This document shows, piece by piece, positions 1 to 8,338 of a DNA stretch of 64,000 nt. The translations under genes were made by a program, and so were the position numbers. The notes beneath the pieces were generated by a model, which saw nothing but the letters and a program-made list of their open reading frames with translations, was not told where the DNA came from and made no database searches. The stretch is from Glaciecola sp964643575 (lineage in GTDB: Bacteria > Pseudomonadota > Gammaproteobacteria > Enterobacterales > Alteromonadaceae), in contig CAZXTD010000004.1 in assembly GCA_964643575.1 (NCBI GenBank), positions 4,040 through 68,039 on the forward strand, given 5' to 3'. Every line of letters begins with the position of its first letter. Within the stretch, counting starts at the first letter, position 1.

Positions 1-348
1 CGCATACGGGAAGAGTAGGTTGGGGCAGTATGAGCCTAACATGTGTGCTTTGTTGTTTTCTGGCATCTCGCTAACAGCAAATATGCCTGCTTGCTGAACT
101 TCACACAAAAACGCAGTTTCGCCGCTGTTTGTGGCAGTTACAGTGATAGTTAATACAACTTCGTATAGGTTAGGCTCAAGCTCGTTTGTGCGAGTGTCGA
201 TGTCTAACTTTACTTCTGGCTTCCATTCTTTCTGAAATACCGCTGGCGAGTTAGGTGTTTCAAATGAAATATCTTTTGTGTAAATACGCTGCAAGTTAAA
301 TTGTACTTCTTGAGGTGCTTGTGCAGCTGCTTGTGGTTCGTCGGCCAT
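1..348 (-). CDS. secB: SecB protein-export chaperone (C-terminus outside the window)
   Basis: SecB is the cytosolic tetrameric chaperone that keeps preproteins unfolded and hands them to SecA. The visible 116 residues start MADEPQAAAQ and include the family's beta strands (VQFNLQRIYTKDISFETPNSP, then WKPEVKLDIDT and NLYEVVLTITVTA); the sequence runs off the left edge, so the C-terminal SecA-binding tail is not seen. The start is the ATG at 348, with GGAATACC-like sequence upstream on the minus strand as a plausible ribosome site. It follows grxC and the rhodanese on the same strand, the order known from E. coli (yibN-grxC-secB). Identification is firm. Confidence 0.95.
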   Translation of the reverse strand, partial: MADEPQAAAQAPQEVQFNLQRIYTKDISFETPNSPAVFQKEWKPEVKLDIDTRTNELEPNLYEVVLTITVTATNSGETAFLCEVQQAGIFAVSEMPENNKAHMLGSYCPNLLFPYA

Positions 349-471
349 GGGTATTCCTATTTTTTACTACTAGTTGATGTGCTTCGTTTATGTATTTTAA
401 AGTTGAGGTAATGAACCTGAGTATCTACATAAGTGACGTTAAGTGATTTTCACTCACAGCACGGTTAAAAT

Positions 472-729
472 TTAGCCCGCTAAAAGTGCGTCGAGCTTGC
501 CGGCAGATTCGAGCGCAAATAAATCGTCGCATCCACCTACATGTGTTTCACCAATAAAAATTTGGGGAACGGTTGAGCCACCGTTAGCACGTTCAATCAT
601 GCCGTCGCGTAGTTCAGGATTTTTGTCAATTTCGATATTGTTGTAGCTTGCGCCTTTAGCTTCTAATAAGCCTCGAGCACGTTTGCAATATGGGCAGTAG
701 CCTTTTGTGTAGATATCTATTTTTTGCAT
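472..729 (-). CDS. grxC: Glutaredoxin 3 (GrxC)
   Basis: Small dithiol glutaredoxin, 85 aa, which reduces disulfides and glutathione-mixed disulfides using glutathione. The active site CPYC sits at residues 12-15, the cis-proline loop TVP at 53-55 and the glutathione-binding GG at 65-66 followed by C67. Length equals the usual bacterial Grx3. It lies between a membrane rhodanese (upstream) and secB (downstream) on the same strand, the conserved neighbourhood of grxC. A run of AGAG precedes the ATG and serves as ribosome site. Confidence 0.95.
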   Translation of the reverse strand: MQKIDIYTKGYCPYCKRARGLLEAKGASYNNIEIDKNPELRDGMIERANGGSTVPQIFIGETHVGGCDDLFALESAGKLDALLAG

Positions 730-830
730 AATTACTCTCTTTTATATTTTCGACTTATAGATAAAGTCTGCGCGTTCACGCTTTGGTATTAGCCTACGTG
801 TTCGCAATAGCTTGATGCTAATTAATGGTT

Positions 831-1262
831 TTACTTACCTTTGGTGACTGGCAAGCTAGCGCCTGTCCATGCACCCATGCCGCCGGTTAATACGTTAACT
901 TTGGTAAAACCTTCTTTTACCATTTTCGACGCGGTGCCTGCGGCAAGGTTACCCATTGCACAGACAACTATAATGGGTTGTGCTTTATGTTTTTCAAGTT
1001 TAGAGAAGTTACCGGCTTTTACTTCTTCCGCTTTTATTTGGCGAGAACCAATAATATGCCCATTTTGGAAGTCTTTTTGAGGGCGAATGTCGAGCACAAT
1101 TGCATCTTCTTTGTTCATCAATAATGTGGCTTGATGGTTATCAACTCTCGCGAATTTGGAAAGCATTGGGCTAAGAAACGAATATAGCAACATTATCACT
1201 AGTGCAGCCCAGATACCGGCTAAAATTAGGTTGTCACTGGCAAATTCAATCATTTGGTCCAT
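831..1262 (-). CDS. yibN: Membrane-anchored rhodanese-like protein (YibN family)
   Basis: A 143-residue protein with one N-terminal membrane helix (about residues 12-30) followed by a single rhodanese domain facing the cytosol. The active-site loop is VVCAMGNLAAG with the persulfide-forming cysteine at C101; the motif VLDIRPQKDFQNGHI is the typical CH2A region. It probably handles sulfane sulfur, but the physiological substrate is not shown by the sequence. First gene of the leftward rhodanese-grxC-secB cluster, divergent from gpmI, exactly as in enterobacteria. Confidence 0.9.
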   Translation of the reverse strand: MDQMIEFASDNLILAGIWAALVIMLLYSFLSPMLSKFARVDNHQATLLMNKEDAIVLDIRPQKDFQNGHIIGSRQIKAEEVKAGNFSKLEKHKAQPIIVVCAMGNLAAGTASKMVKEGFTKVNVLTGGMGAWTGASLPVTKGK

Positions 1263-1635
1263 GCTACTGCTTCTCTCTTTTTATGTAAGGTGTATGCGTC
1301 AGTCGTAATGTTCATTTTATCATGATGGTTATAGTCAAAGCCTTAAGCAAAGCGCTTTTTGTTCAAGTAAATACAACAAATATAGGGTAATAGTGCTTAG
1401 ACCTGCTACAACGGGCACGAATTATATATAAACCACAGCTAAATAACAGTAATTATCGACTGCTGTTGTTCACGTGCGGCCATAAAACTGATAGATTATT
1501 AGCCATCTTAATTACTTACGCATTTTAGTCACGCTCGACCAATTCATATATTTATACAGTGTGATACGTAAACGACATGACTCATTATCTCTTTTCACTT
1601 GCAAATACACGGTTAAATGACTGTAAAGGACCAAT
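1263..1635. other. Intergenic region between divergent rhodanese gene and gpmI
   Basis: A 373-base gap that must hold the promoters of both divergent units. A possible sigma70-like pair is TTGTTC at 1359-1364 and TATAGG at 1381-1386 (16-base spacer), but it is far from gpmI and weak. A GTAAAGGA ribosome site lies just before the gpmI start. No small ORF or RNA gene is recognised. Confidence 0.4.
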
Positions 1636-3165
1636 ATGACGCTCAAAAAAAAGACGCTCGCGCTATTCATTCTTGATGGTTGGGGTTACCGAGAAGAAAC
1701 CAACAACAACGCGATTGCCGCGGCCAATACGCCTATTCTAGACCGCTTAAATAAAGAATATGCCAGTACACTTATTTCAGGCTCTGGCCTAGATGTGGGC
1801 TTACCGCCTGGGCAAATGGGTAATTCGGAAGTTGGCCATGTAAATTTAGGCGCAGGTAGAGTGGTTTATCAAGATTTTACCAAGATCACTAAAGCGATTG
1901 ATGATGGTAGTTTTAACGACAACGAAGTTTTGCTTAAAGCAATTGAAGACGCGGTAAAAAATGATAAAGCCGTGCATATTATGGGTTTATTGTCGGATGG
2001 CGGCGTGCACTCGCATCAAGACCATTTGTTTGCTGCCATGCAACTCGCCGACACAAAGGGCGCTAAAAAAATATATTTACATGGCTTTTTAGATGGCCGT
2101 GATACTGCGCCCCAAGGTGCAGAAAAATACGTCAAACAAGCAGAAGAAGCTTGTGCCAAACTAAATAACGCGCAAGTGGCTAGTTTGGTTGGGCGTTACT
2201 ATGCAATGGACAGAGACAACCGCTGGGACAGAGTAGAGCTGGCGTACAATTTATTGGTGTCAGGCAAGGGCGAATTTACAAGCGACACTGCCAGCCAAGC
2301 GGTAGCTCAAAGTTATGCGCGCGAACAAACCGACGAATTTGTTAAACCAACCATAATCGGCGGCTATAATGGTATGCAAGACGGTGATGCAGTCTTGTTT
2401 ATGAATTTTAGAGCAGACCGTGCTCGCGAACTTTCGCATGCACTAATTACCGAAGACTTCTCTGGGTTTGAGCGAGCAGTAAAGCCCGCTATCAACTTTG
2501 TACAGTTAACAGAGTTTGAATCAAACTTAAAAGCGCCTGTTGCTTATCCAACAGAAAACTTAGTGAATGTAATGGGTGACTGGTTAGCCCAAAATGGCAA
2601 AACGCAGTTACGCATTTCGGAAACCGAGAAATTTGCTCACGTCACGTTTTTCTATAGCGGTGGCAAAGAAGATGAGTACGATGGAGAAGAGCGCATTCTC
2701 ATTCCTTCACCCGATGTAGCGACTTACGACCTACAGCCCGAAATGAATTCAGAAAAGCTGACCGATGCCATCGTTAATGCTATTGAAGAAGGTAAATACG
2801 ACGTCATTATTTGTAATTTCCCCAATGGTGACATGGTTGGGCACACTGGCAAGTTTGATGCAGCAGTAAAAGCGTGTGAGGCGGTAGATGCATGCATTGG
2901 GCGCATTACTGAAGCCTTGGCCAAAAATGACGGTGAATGCTTAATTACCGCAGATCATGGCAACGCAGAACAAATGCAAGACCCTGATACAGGTGTTGCT
3001 CATACGGCGCATACTAGTGAGCCAGTGCCATTTATTTACTTTGGACGACCAGCCAATGTGCGCAGTGGAGGCACATTAAGCGATGTTGCTCCTACAATGT
3101 TGCATTTAATGGGCATGGAGCAACCAAAAGAAATGACTGGAACGCCCATTGTCACGCTTAAATAA
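1636..3165 (+). CDS. gpmI: 2,3-bisphosphoglycerate-independent phosphoglycerate mutase
   Basis: Interconverts 3- and 2-phosphoglycerate in glycolysis and gluconeogenesis through a phosphoserine intermediate; a dinuclear Mn enzyme of the alkaline phosphatase superfamily. The 509-residue length is typical. Visible marks are D14 in DGWGYRE, the catalytic serine S64 in MGNSEVGHVN, the substrate-binding DGGVHSH and HGFLDGRDTAP segments, and the metal ligands in FPNGDMVGHTG and ITADHGNAEQM near the C-terminus. The start has AAAGGA eight bases upstream. It is followed by envC, the same order as in E. coli (gpmI-envC). Confidence 0.97.
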   Translation: MTLKKKTLALFILDGWGYREETNNNAIAAANTPILDRLNKEYASTLISGSGLDVGLPPGQMGNSEVGHVNLGAGRVVYQDFTKITKAIDDGSFNDNEVLLKAIEDAVKNDKAVHIMGLLSDGGVHSHQDHLFAAMQLADTKGAKKIYLHGFLDGRDTAPQGAEKYVKQAEEACAKLNNAQVASLVGRYYAMDRDNRWDRVELAYNLLVSGKGEFTSDTASQAVAQSYAREQTDEFVKPTIIGGYNGMQDGDAVLFMNFRADRARELSHALITEDFSGFERAVKPAINFVQLTEFESNLKAPVAYPTENLVNVMGDWLAQNGKTQLRISETEKFAHVTFFYSGGKEDEYDGEERILIPSPDVATYDLQPEMNSEKLTDAIVNAIEEGKYDVIICNFPNGDMVGHTGKFDAAVKACEAVDACIGRITEALAKNDGECLITADHGNAEQMQDPDTGVAHTAHTSEPVPFIYFGRPANVRSGGTLSDVAPTMLHLMGMEQPKEMTGTPIVTLK

Positions 3166-3200
3166 GCGTTTAGCGCAACATTAAATGAGGCAAACACAAT

Positions 3201-4424
3201 TTGTGTTTAGTTAACGGCTGGCAAAAAAATAGTATTACCCTCTTAGTAATTACTGAGAGGGTAAGTGGTGTTTTGTTAGCGCCGATACTTGCGCTTGTAT
3301 TGATGCTTTGCGCTACCTTTGCCCCGTTTGGTGTAGCCTACAGTCAAAGCGAAACAAAAGACCTAGCGAATATCCAACAAATGATTGCGCAAACGCAAGC
3401 GCGCTTAGATAAAACCCTAGCCGATTCCGAACGTTTGCAGCAAGAATTGAAGCTTGCAGAGCTTAAAATTGCAGAAACAGCCACTATTTTAAACAAGACC
3501 GACAAAGAGCTTGAGACCACTCGTGTGGAGCTTGAACGTTTAAACGCAGAAAAAACACGTATCAACACCGAAATCAAAAACCAGCAGTCTGCGTTAGCCA
3601 GTCAAATAAAAAGTGCCTATATGACAGGCGACTATGATTTTGCCAAGATGATATTTAATCAAAATGAAGCGGGTAAATTTGAGCGAGTGCTCACCTATTA
3701 TCAGTACTTAAATAAAGCCAGACAGTCGCAAATTGAAAACTTTAGAGGGTTAGTGCATGCGCTAGATACCGTGCAGGTTGAGCTCGATGCAGAAGAAGCC
3801 GAACTAGCAAATTTACTACAACAACAGTCAGCGCAGTCAAGAAAATTAGGTGACCAACAGCAGGCAAGGTTTGTTTCGCTCAGAAAACTAGAACAACAAA
3901 TTAAAACAGACCAAGCAAGGGTATCGCAGCTTCAACAACAAGAAAATGACTTGGTTGCGGCTATTGAACAAGCCGAAATTGACGCCCGCCGAGCACGTGA
4001 GCAAGCTGAACAAGCCGACATTGAGTTGAACGGATTAAGCCAAATAAAAGGACAACTGAGAGTCCCAACGGCGGGCACGATAGAAAGATTGTTTGGTAAA
4101 CGCCGGCAAGGTCAGGTGCGCTGGAAAGGCATTGTAATAAACTCTAAAGCAGGCAGCACAGTAGCCTCGGTGGCTGATGGTGTCATTTTATATGCTGACT
4201 GGCTGAAAGGATTTGGCTTGGTTGTTATTGTCGATCACGGAGAAGGCTACATGAGCGTGTACGGTCGCAATCAAGCCTTACTTAAAAATGTGGGCGACAC
4301 AGTCACCGCCGGTGATGCTATTAGCTTAGTCGGCACAAGTGGCGGTCAAGCTCGAGCAAGCTTGTATTTCGAGATTAGGCATAAAGGCAAGGCGCTTAAT
4401 CCGAGCGCTTGGTTGGTTCGATAG
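3201..4424 (+). CDS. envC: Murein hydrolase activator EnvC
   Basis: Periplasmic activator of amidases AmiA/AmiB at the division septum, recruited by FtsEX. After a hydrophobic signal segment (LLAPILALVLMLCATFAP) comes a long coiled coil (roughly residues 55-300) and a C-terminal LytM/M23 domain. The LytM domain reads VIVDHGEGYMSVYG and lacks the HxH zinc ligand pair, the expected degeneracy of EnvC. No ATG start exists; TTG at 3201 has GAGG upstream, and TTG at 3273 with GAGAGG upstream is an alternative that gives a shorter signal peptide. A short hairpin (3192-3208) overlaps the first TTG, which favours caution. ftsE and ftsX lie elsewhere in the window. Confidence 0.92.
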   Translation: MCLVNGWQKNSITLLVITERVSGVLLAPILALVLMLCATFAPFGVAYSQSETKDLANIQQMIAQTQARLDKTLADSERLQQELKLAELKIAETATILNKTDKELETTRVELERLNAEKTRINTEIKNQQSALASQIKSAYMTGDYDFAKMIFNQNEAGKFERVLTYYQYLNKARQSQIENFRGLVHALDTVQVELDAEEAELANLLQQQSAQSRKLGDQQQARFVSLRKLEQQIKTDQARVSQLQQQENDLVAAIEQAEIDARRAREQAEQADIELNGLSQIKGQLRVPTAGTIERLFGKRRQGQVRWKGIVINSKAGSTVASVADGVILYADWLKGFGLVVIVDHGEGYMSVYGRNQALLKNVGDTVTAGDAISLVGTSGGQARASLYFEIRHKGKALNPSAWLVR

Positions 4425-4576
4425 TCTTTTTAGGTCTTAGAATGTTTTAAGGCCTTTGTGTGTCGACGTAGACGCAAATTAACATACAAAGGTATTATAA
4501 AACATACATTAGTTGATGCTGAGTACAGTATTATTAAACGATGTAAATTCATGGTGTTGCGCTGTCCAATCGAACA

Positions 4577-5170
4577 ATGAACAAACAAATTAATCAGCAA
4601 GCTCACAAGTTTCCCGTTGCCACTATTCAGTCGGGCTTTACGCTCATCGAACTCATTATTGTGATAGTCATACTCGGCATTCTTGCTGTGACAGCCGCGC
4701 CTCGTTTTATTGATATTCAATCAGATGCGCAAGCCTCTGCATTAAAAGGGGTGAGTGCAGCTTTGGCAAGTGCCAATACCTTGGTTTACGCACAAGCGTT
4801 ATTACAAGGGCAAAGCGAGCTCGAGAGTGGCTCGGTTGATGTGGGTAATAATGTAAACGTGGCAACTCGTTACGGATACATCAGCTTTAATAGCAACGTG
4901 CACAGTGGTGCAAATGTGGCGCAAATAATCGATATTGATATTTGTCATCATTTAAATACTGATAATTCGTGTAATCCTGACGGCTCTACCCAATTTATTT
5001 ATGATGTGGATACCATTAGCGGTGTCTCTATGGTGCGCATATTTTCAGGACGTCTCGCTGATAGCGACCGTGGGCCCGACAATGACCAAATTGAATGTCG
5101 AGTTGATTATCGCATGCCGGTTAATGCGGGTGATAACCCTGCCTACGAAGTTTTTGCTGACGAGTGCTAA
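4577..5170 (+). CDS. MSHA-like type IV prepilin
   Basis: A 197-residue prepilin. The class III leader ends in QSG, with predicted PilD cleavage after G20 leaving F21 and the conserved E25, followed by a hydrophobic helix (FTLIELIIVIVILGILAVTA) and APRFIDIQ, which is characteristic of MshA/MshB-like pilins rather than PilA. The globular part is long and holds cysteines (DICHH, NSCNPDG, the last EC) likely to form disulfides. No pilus assembly genes are adjacent, so it is a stray pilin or minor pilin whose machinery is elsewhere. No strong ribosome site precedes the ATG. Confidence 0.75.
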   Translation: MNKQINQQAHKFPVATIQSGFTLIELIIVIVILGILAVTAAPRFIDIQSDAQASALKGVSAALASANTLVYAQALLQGQSELESGSVDVGNNVNVATRYGYISFNSNVHSGANVAQIIDIDICHHLNTDNSCNPDGSTQFIYDVDTISGVSMVRIFSGRLADSDRGPDNDQIECRVDYRMPVNAGDNPAYEVFADEC

Positions 5171-5482
5171 ATTTGCGCTGATAAATACGCTTACCCGTTA
5201 ATACCAACTTTCCTCTTTTGCTAGGGTTTGATTTGTCGCTTATTTCTATTTTGGGCGTCGTTGACCACCGTTACCACAGCACTTGGCTCAATGCAGGTGT
5301 TTATTAAGCCTGAGAACGGAATTGCTCGCCCCTTTATCTATAAGTTCTTCCTTTTTACTATTTATATTTATGCCGCTAGCCAACAAAGCAACAGATGAAA
5401 AGTGACAAAAAGACTTTGACTGTTATCATCGCATTACAGTTGCTATTAATACTCTTCAGCTTGTACTGATGTTTATTGCCTT
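5171..5482. other. Intergenic gap without recognisable gene
   Basis: A 312-base stretch between the prepilin and the next orphan gene. Both strands lack a convincing small ORF, hairpin plus T-run, or tRNA. It may hold the promoter of the downstream gene, but no clear -35/-10 pair was found. Confidence 0.4.
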
Positions 5483-6244
5483 ATGGCTGTTAGTATAATT
5501 ACGTTAAGTAAATATGTGGCCGAGTATGCATTGATGAAAAAATTCTTACAAAGACTATTTATCCCTCAAATATTACAAGCAGATAGAGCGCAAAGGGACA
5601 CGTCAAAAACGCTTGCTAAAGCATATGAAGAGAGCTTAGTGACCAATTTATGGGAAGATACAGGTAGGCTTTATTTTTTACTCGATACTCTTAAGCTAAG
5701 TTTTGAAAGCGAAGTTGGCTTAGTTACTTATGAACGTTTAAGCGTAGAAATGGTAAAGGATATTTTAAACCAAATTAAAGAAGGCGAAAGCGCTGCCTTT
5801 CGGCAAAAAATTGTTGCTGAGCAAACCAGTGAAATACGTATATCGGTGTGCGGAATGACGTGGCAAACTTTGCACGGGCAAAGCCGAACGCGAGCCATTA
5901 CCGAAGCTGCAGTGCTGCGAAGCACCACTCCTGATTTTTTAAACAGTCAAGCTTTGTTTAAGCACGCCGACCGCATCATAGACCTAGACCCTAATATTCT
6001 AAGCTTACCTAACCAGGTAAATGTATTCACCTATGACCGGGTGAGCGTAACAGATTTTTTTAGTCAAATAAAAACTATCAATACCCGTTTTGAGCCTGAA
6101 AATAAGGCCAGTATCAACTTAAATAGAGAAAATTATTTGGCGCCTTTTAGTGATAATGAGCAAAAGACAATAGACACTTTAGAGCAAGGTCGCTCACTTA
6201 GCCAAAAAGCTTATAAGCCGCTAACATCAACACCAAAAGTATGA
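5483..6244 (+). CDS. Hypothetical protein, unrecognised family
   Basis: Predicted 253-residue soluble protein with no signal peptide, membrane helix or motif I recognise. It is charged and helical in appearance in its first half (QADRAQRDTSKTLAKAYEES) and ends in a low-complexity Ser/Thr/Lys tail. Two start choices exist: ATG at 5483 or an internal ATG at 5534 (MKKFLQRLF), the second giving a more typical N-terminus; neither has a strong ribosome site. Its last 47 bases overlap the end of the convergent NRAMP-like gene. Codon use looks like its neighbours, so it is probably a real lineage-specific gene. Confidence 0.6.
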   Translation: MAVSIITLSKYVAEYALMKKFLQRLFIPQILQADRAQRDTSKTLAKAYEESLVTNLWEDTGRLYFLLDTLKLSFESEVGLVTYERLSVEMVKDILNQIKEGESAAFRQKIVAEQTSEIRISVCGMTWQTLHGQSRTRAITEAAVLRSTTPDFLNSQALFKHADRIIDLDPNILSLPNQVNVFTYDRVSVTDFFSQIKTINTRFEPENKASINLNRENYLAPFSDNEQKTIDTLEQGRSLSQKAYKPLTSTPKV

Positions 6245-7385
6245 CTAAACCTCCTGCGATGTTTGCGAGTTTGCTGTTGGCGTAATTTCCCATAAGATCC
6301 GGCCGGTTACATACCCAAACCAATAAAATAGCAGATATCGGTAAGAGCAAAGCATTAGAGGTTTGCGCTAAAATGATCAGTGCCAGAGGTTTAAGCCCTA
6401 AGCTAGCCGCAAAGGTACCGATAGCCACAATACTAATTGCCGTTGCTTTAAAACGAAGATCTTTAAGTGTGTTGCCCCAGCCAAATAAACCACTAATGGC
6501 AAAAGCAGCAGCTAATGGCGCGGTGAGCGCACTTGTTAAGCCTGCTGCAAATAAACCTATACCAAAAAAGAGTGCTGCGTTGTCACCTAGCAATGGCGCA
6601 AGTTGACTAGCAATATTTGATTTATCCACACTAATTTGTGTCGCAAAAAAGGCGGTAACCGAGCTCGAAAGTATCGCGAAGGTGACTAAGCCGCCCATGC
6701 CAATGCTAATAGCGAGCTCTTTGTTCTGCTGTGACACGCTGCCAATATCTTTATTGTTTTGTTTATCTTGTGCGCTTAAACCGGCGTGTAAAAATAAATT
6801 ATAAGGAACAATAGTCGTGCCAACAATTGCCAAGGCAAGCGCGGGTGTGGCAAGGGAAGTATCTGAAAATGTTAAGCCTTTAGCGAGTAAGTCAGTATTA
6901 ATGCCCACAACAAACATTAAAGAGATAAAGACAATACTCATCAGCACAACCAAGCCAACCAAGCACTTTTCTACAATGCTGTAATGCCCAGTTAGCAATA
7001 GCAACGCTGCAATAACACCAAGCGTGAGTGCCCACGTTTGAATACTCGCACCAAAACTCGCGCTCAAACCTAAAGCCGCCCCGGTGATATTGCCGCCTTC
7101 ATAAGCTGCGTTGCCAATACCGATTGCTGCAATGACTAAAGCACCTATGAGAATACGGGCCGCTTTGCTTTGCAGACTTTGCATAATTGCTTGTGATAAA
7201 CCGAGGCCCGATACGCTTCCTAAACGAGACGCCATTTCTTGCAGTGTATAAGTTGCTAATATCGCAAATGCAAGTAACCAGACCAAGGTGAAACCAGTTT
7301 GACCACCCACTACTGTAGCCGTTGTCACTGTGCCGGGCCCAATAAACGCTGCGGTGATGATCAGTCCTTTAATTCCTGCTCGCAT
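6198..7385 (-). CDS. NRAMP-family divalent metal transporter, divergent metal site
   Basis: Integral membrane protein of 395 residues with about eleven hydrophobic segments and the NRAMP fold signature in helix 1 and helix 6. Canonical Mn/Fe transporters carry DPGN in helix 1 and MPH in helix 6; here helix 1 reads IGPGTVTTAT (residues 15-24) and helix 6 reads IVPYNLFLHAG (V193, P194, Y195). The aspartate, asparagine and methionine that bind transition metals are therefore missing, so the substrate is likely different from Mn(II), or transport is by another mode. No mntR-type regulator is adjacent. The family call is good, the substrate is unknown. Confidence 0.82.
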   Translation of the reverse strand: MRAGIKGLIITAAFIGPGTVTTATVVGGQTGFTLVWLLAFAILATYTLQEMASRLGSVSGLGLSQAIMQSLQSKAARILIGALVIAAIGIGNAAYEGGNITGAALGLSASFGASIQTWALTLGVIAALLLLTGHYSIVEKCLVGLVVLMSIVFISLMFVVGINTDLLAKGLTFSDTSLATPALALAIVGTTIVPYNLFLHAGLSAQDKQNNKDIGSVSQQNKELAISIGMGGLVTFAILSSSVTAFFATQISVDKSNIASQLAPLLGDNAALFFGIGLFAAGLTSALTAPLAAAFAISGLFGWGNTLKDLRFKATAISIVAIGTFAASLGLKPLALIILAQTSNALLLPISAILLVWVCNRPDLMGNYANSKLANIAGGLVILLVLMLAAYKLFG

Positions 7386-7541
7386 TAGTAAAAGTATCCT
7401 TTGGTCTCTTAAATCAACATGAGTGTATCAAAATACTCCAAGAAGGTTGTTGGTTTTATGAGAGCCTTGGATTTCAAGCGCAATATCGCAAACATCGCCA
7501 TTCTTAATAACTTGTGACACTTTTAAAAAAGGCAAACATTC

Positions 7542-7557
7542 AACAGTCTTTACTGTT
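7542..7557. repeat. Short inverted repeat upstream of the UPF0149 gene
   Basis: AACAGT and ACTGTT flank a four-base loop in the gap between the divergent NRAMP-like and UPF0149 genes. It could be an operator or a chance hairpin; there is no T-run to make it a terminator. Confidence 0.25.
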
Positions 7558-7680
7558 AAAAAATGATTATGCTAGTCTGTCAATGAATCCAATTCACTTA
7601 TATATTTGATTATGCGAAAGAACTCAGTATGATTAATAGCCCTGCAAACTAGTTTATTTTCAACGAGTTAATTATTCCTC

Positions 7681-8337
7681 ATGCAATCATCTATTCACGT
7701 CAAAAATGATTTATCGCAACTTTATGAAAATGCTGACCAAGCCGCTTTTTTACAACCCCAAGCATTTGTAGAAGGCGCGATTTTAGGGGCCGGTGCGTGT
7801 CCTGAAATTCCGTTGCCTGATGTTTGGTTACCATGGGTGATAAAGGAGCACGGTCAAATAAAAGATGCGGCGCAAGCTGACGCGATAACCGATTTGCTGT
7901 TTGCGCACTTTAAGATGTGTTTGGCACAGATGCATGATGAGAGCCTTAAGGTCCCTAGTTATGCGATTTATAGTGACCCATCAATACAAGAAAATGACAA
8001 TGAAGCGCTTTCTCAATGGTGCGAAGGCTTGGTGATGGCACATAGCGCAATGGAGCCATGTTGGCAGAAGGCATGGAACTTGATGCAAAAGAAAAAGCCT
8101 GACCTAGCACCGGAGATGGCTAAAAACCTAAAACATTGTTTGTTAATGTTTTCTACCTTTGCAGACCCAGAAAAAGCGATTAAAGAAGCAGCTAAGAAAG
8201 GCGATTTCACTTTAGCTCAAAACTTACCTCTAGTTTCGCAAAGTCTACAACATACCCTGGCTACTTATATTGAATTATCTGGTGAACTAGCTGCATACTT
8301 GCCCAATCAGTTCGAGACGTTTAAGCAAGAAAAGTAG
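7681..8337 (+). CDS. UPF0149 (YecA/YgfB-like) family protein
   Basis: A 218-residue cytosolic protein. The segments FVEGAILGAGACPEIPLPDVWLPWV and LSQWCEGLVMAHS match the pattern of the YecA/UPF0149 family, in which a small helical domain repeats the layout G-x-L-x-G...P..W and W-x-x-G. There is no C-terminal SEC-C zinc motif, which many family members have. The molecular function of the family is poorly defined. It converges with the binding-protein gene downstream with only one base between stops. Confidence 0.7.
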   Translation: MQSSIHVKNDLSQLYENADQAAFLQPQAFVEGAILGAGACPEIPLPDVWLPWVIKEHGQIKDAAQADAITDLLFAHFKMCLAQMHDESLKVPSYAIYSDPSIQENDNEALSQWCEGLVMAHSAMEPCWQKAWNLMQKKKPDLAPEMAKNLKHCLLMFSTFADPEKAIKEAAKKGDFTLAQNLPLVSQSLQHTLATYIELSGELAAYLPNQFETFKQEK

Positions 8338-8338
8338 C

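Noticed and set aside
4430..4720. Frame on the minus strand overlapping the prepilin start
   Set aside because: It covers the conserved prepilin leader in the opposite direction and has no family features, while the prepilin frame is unambiguous.
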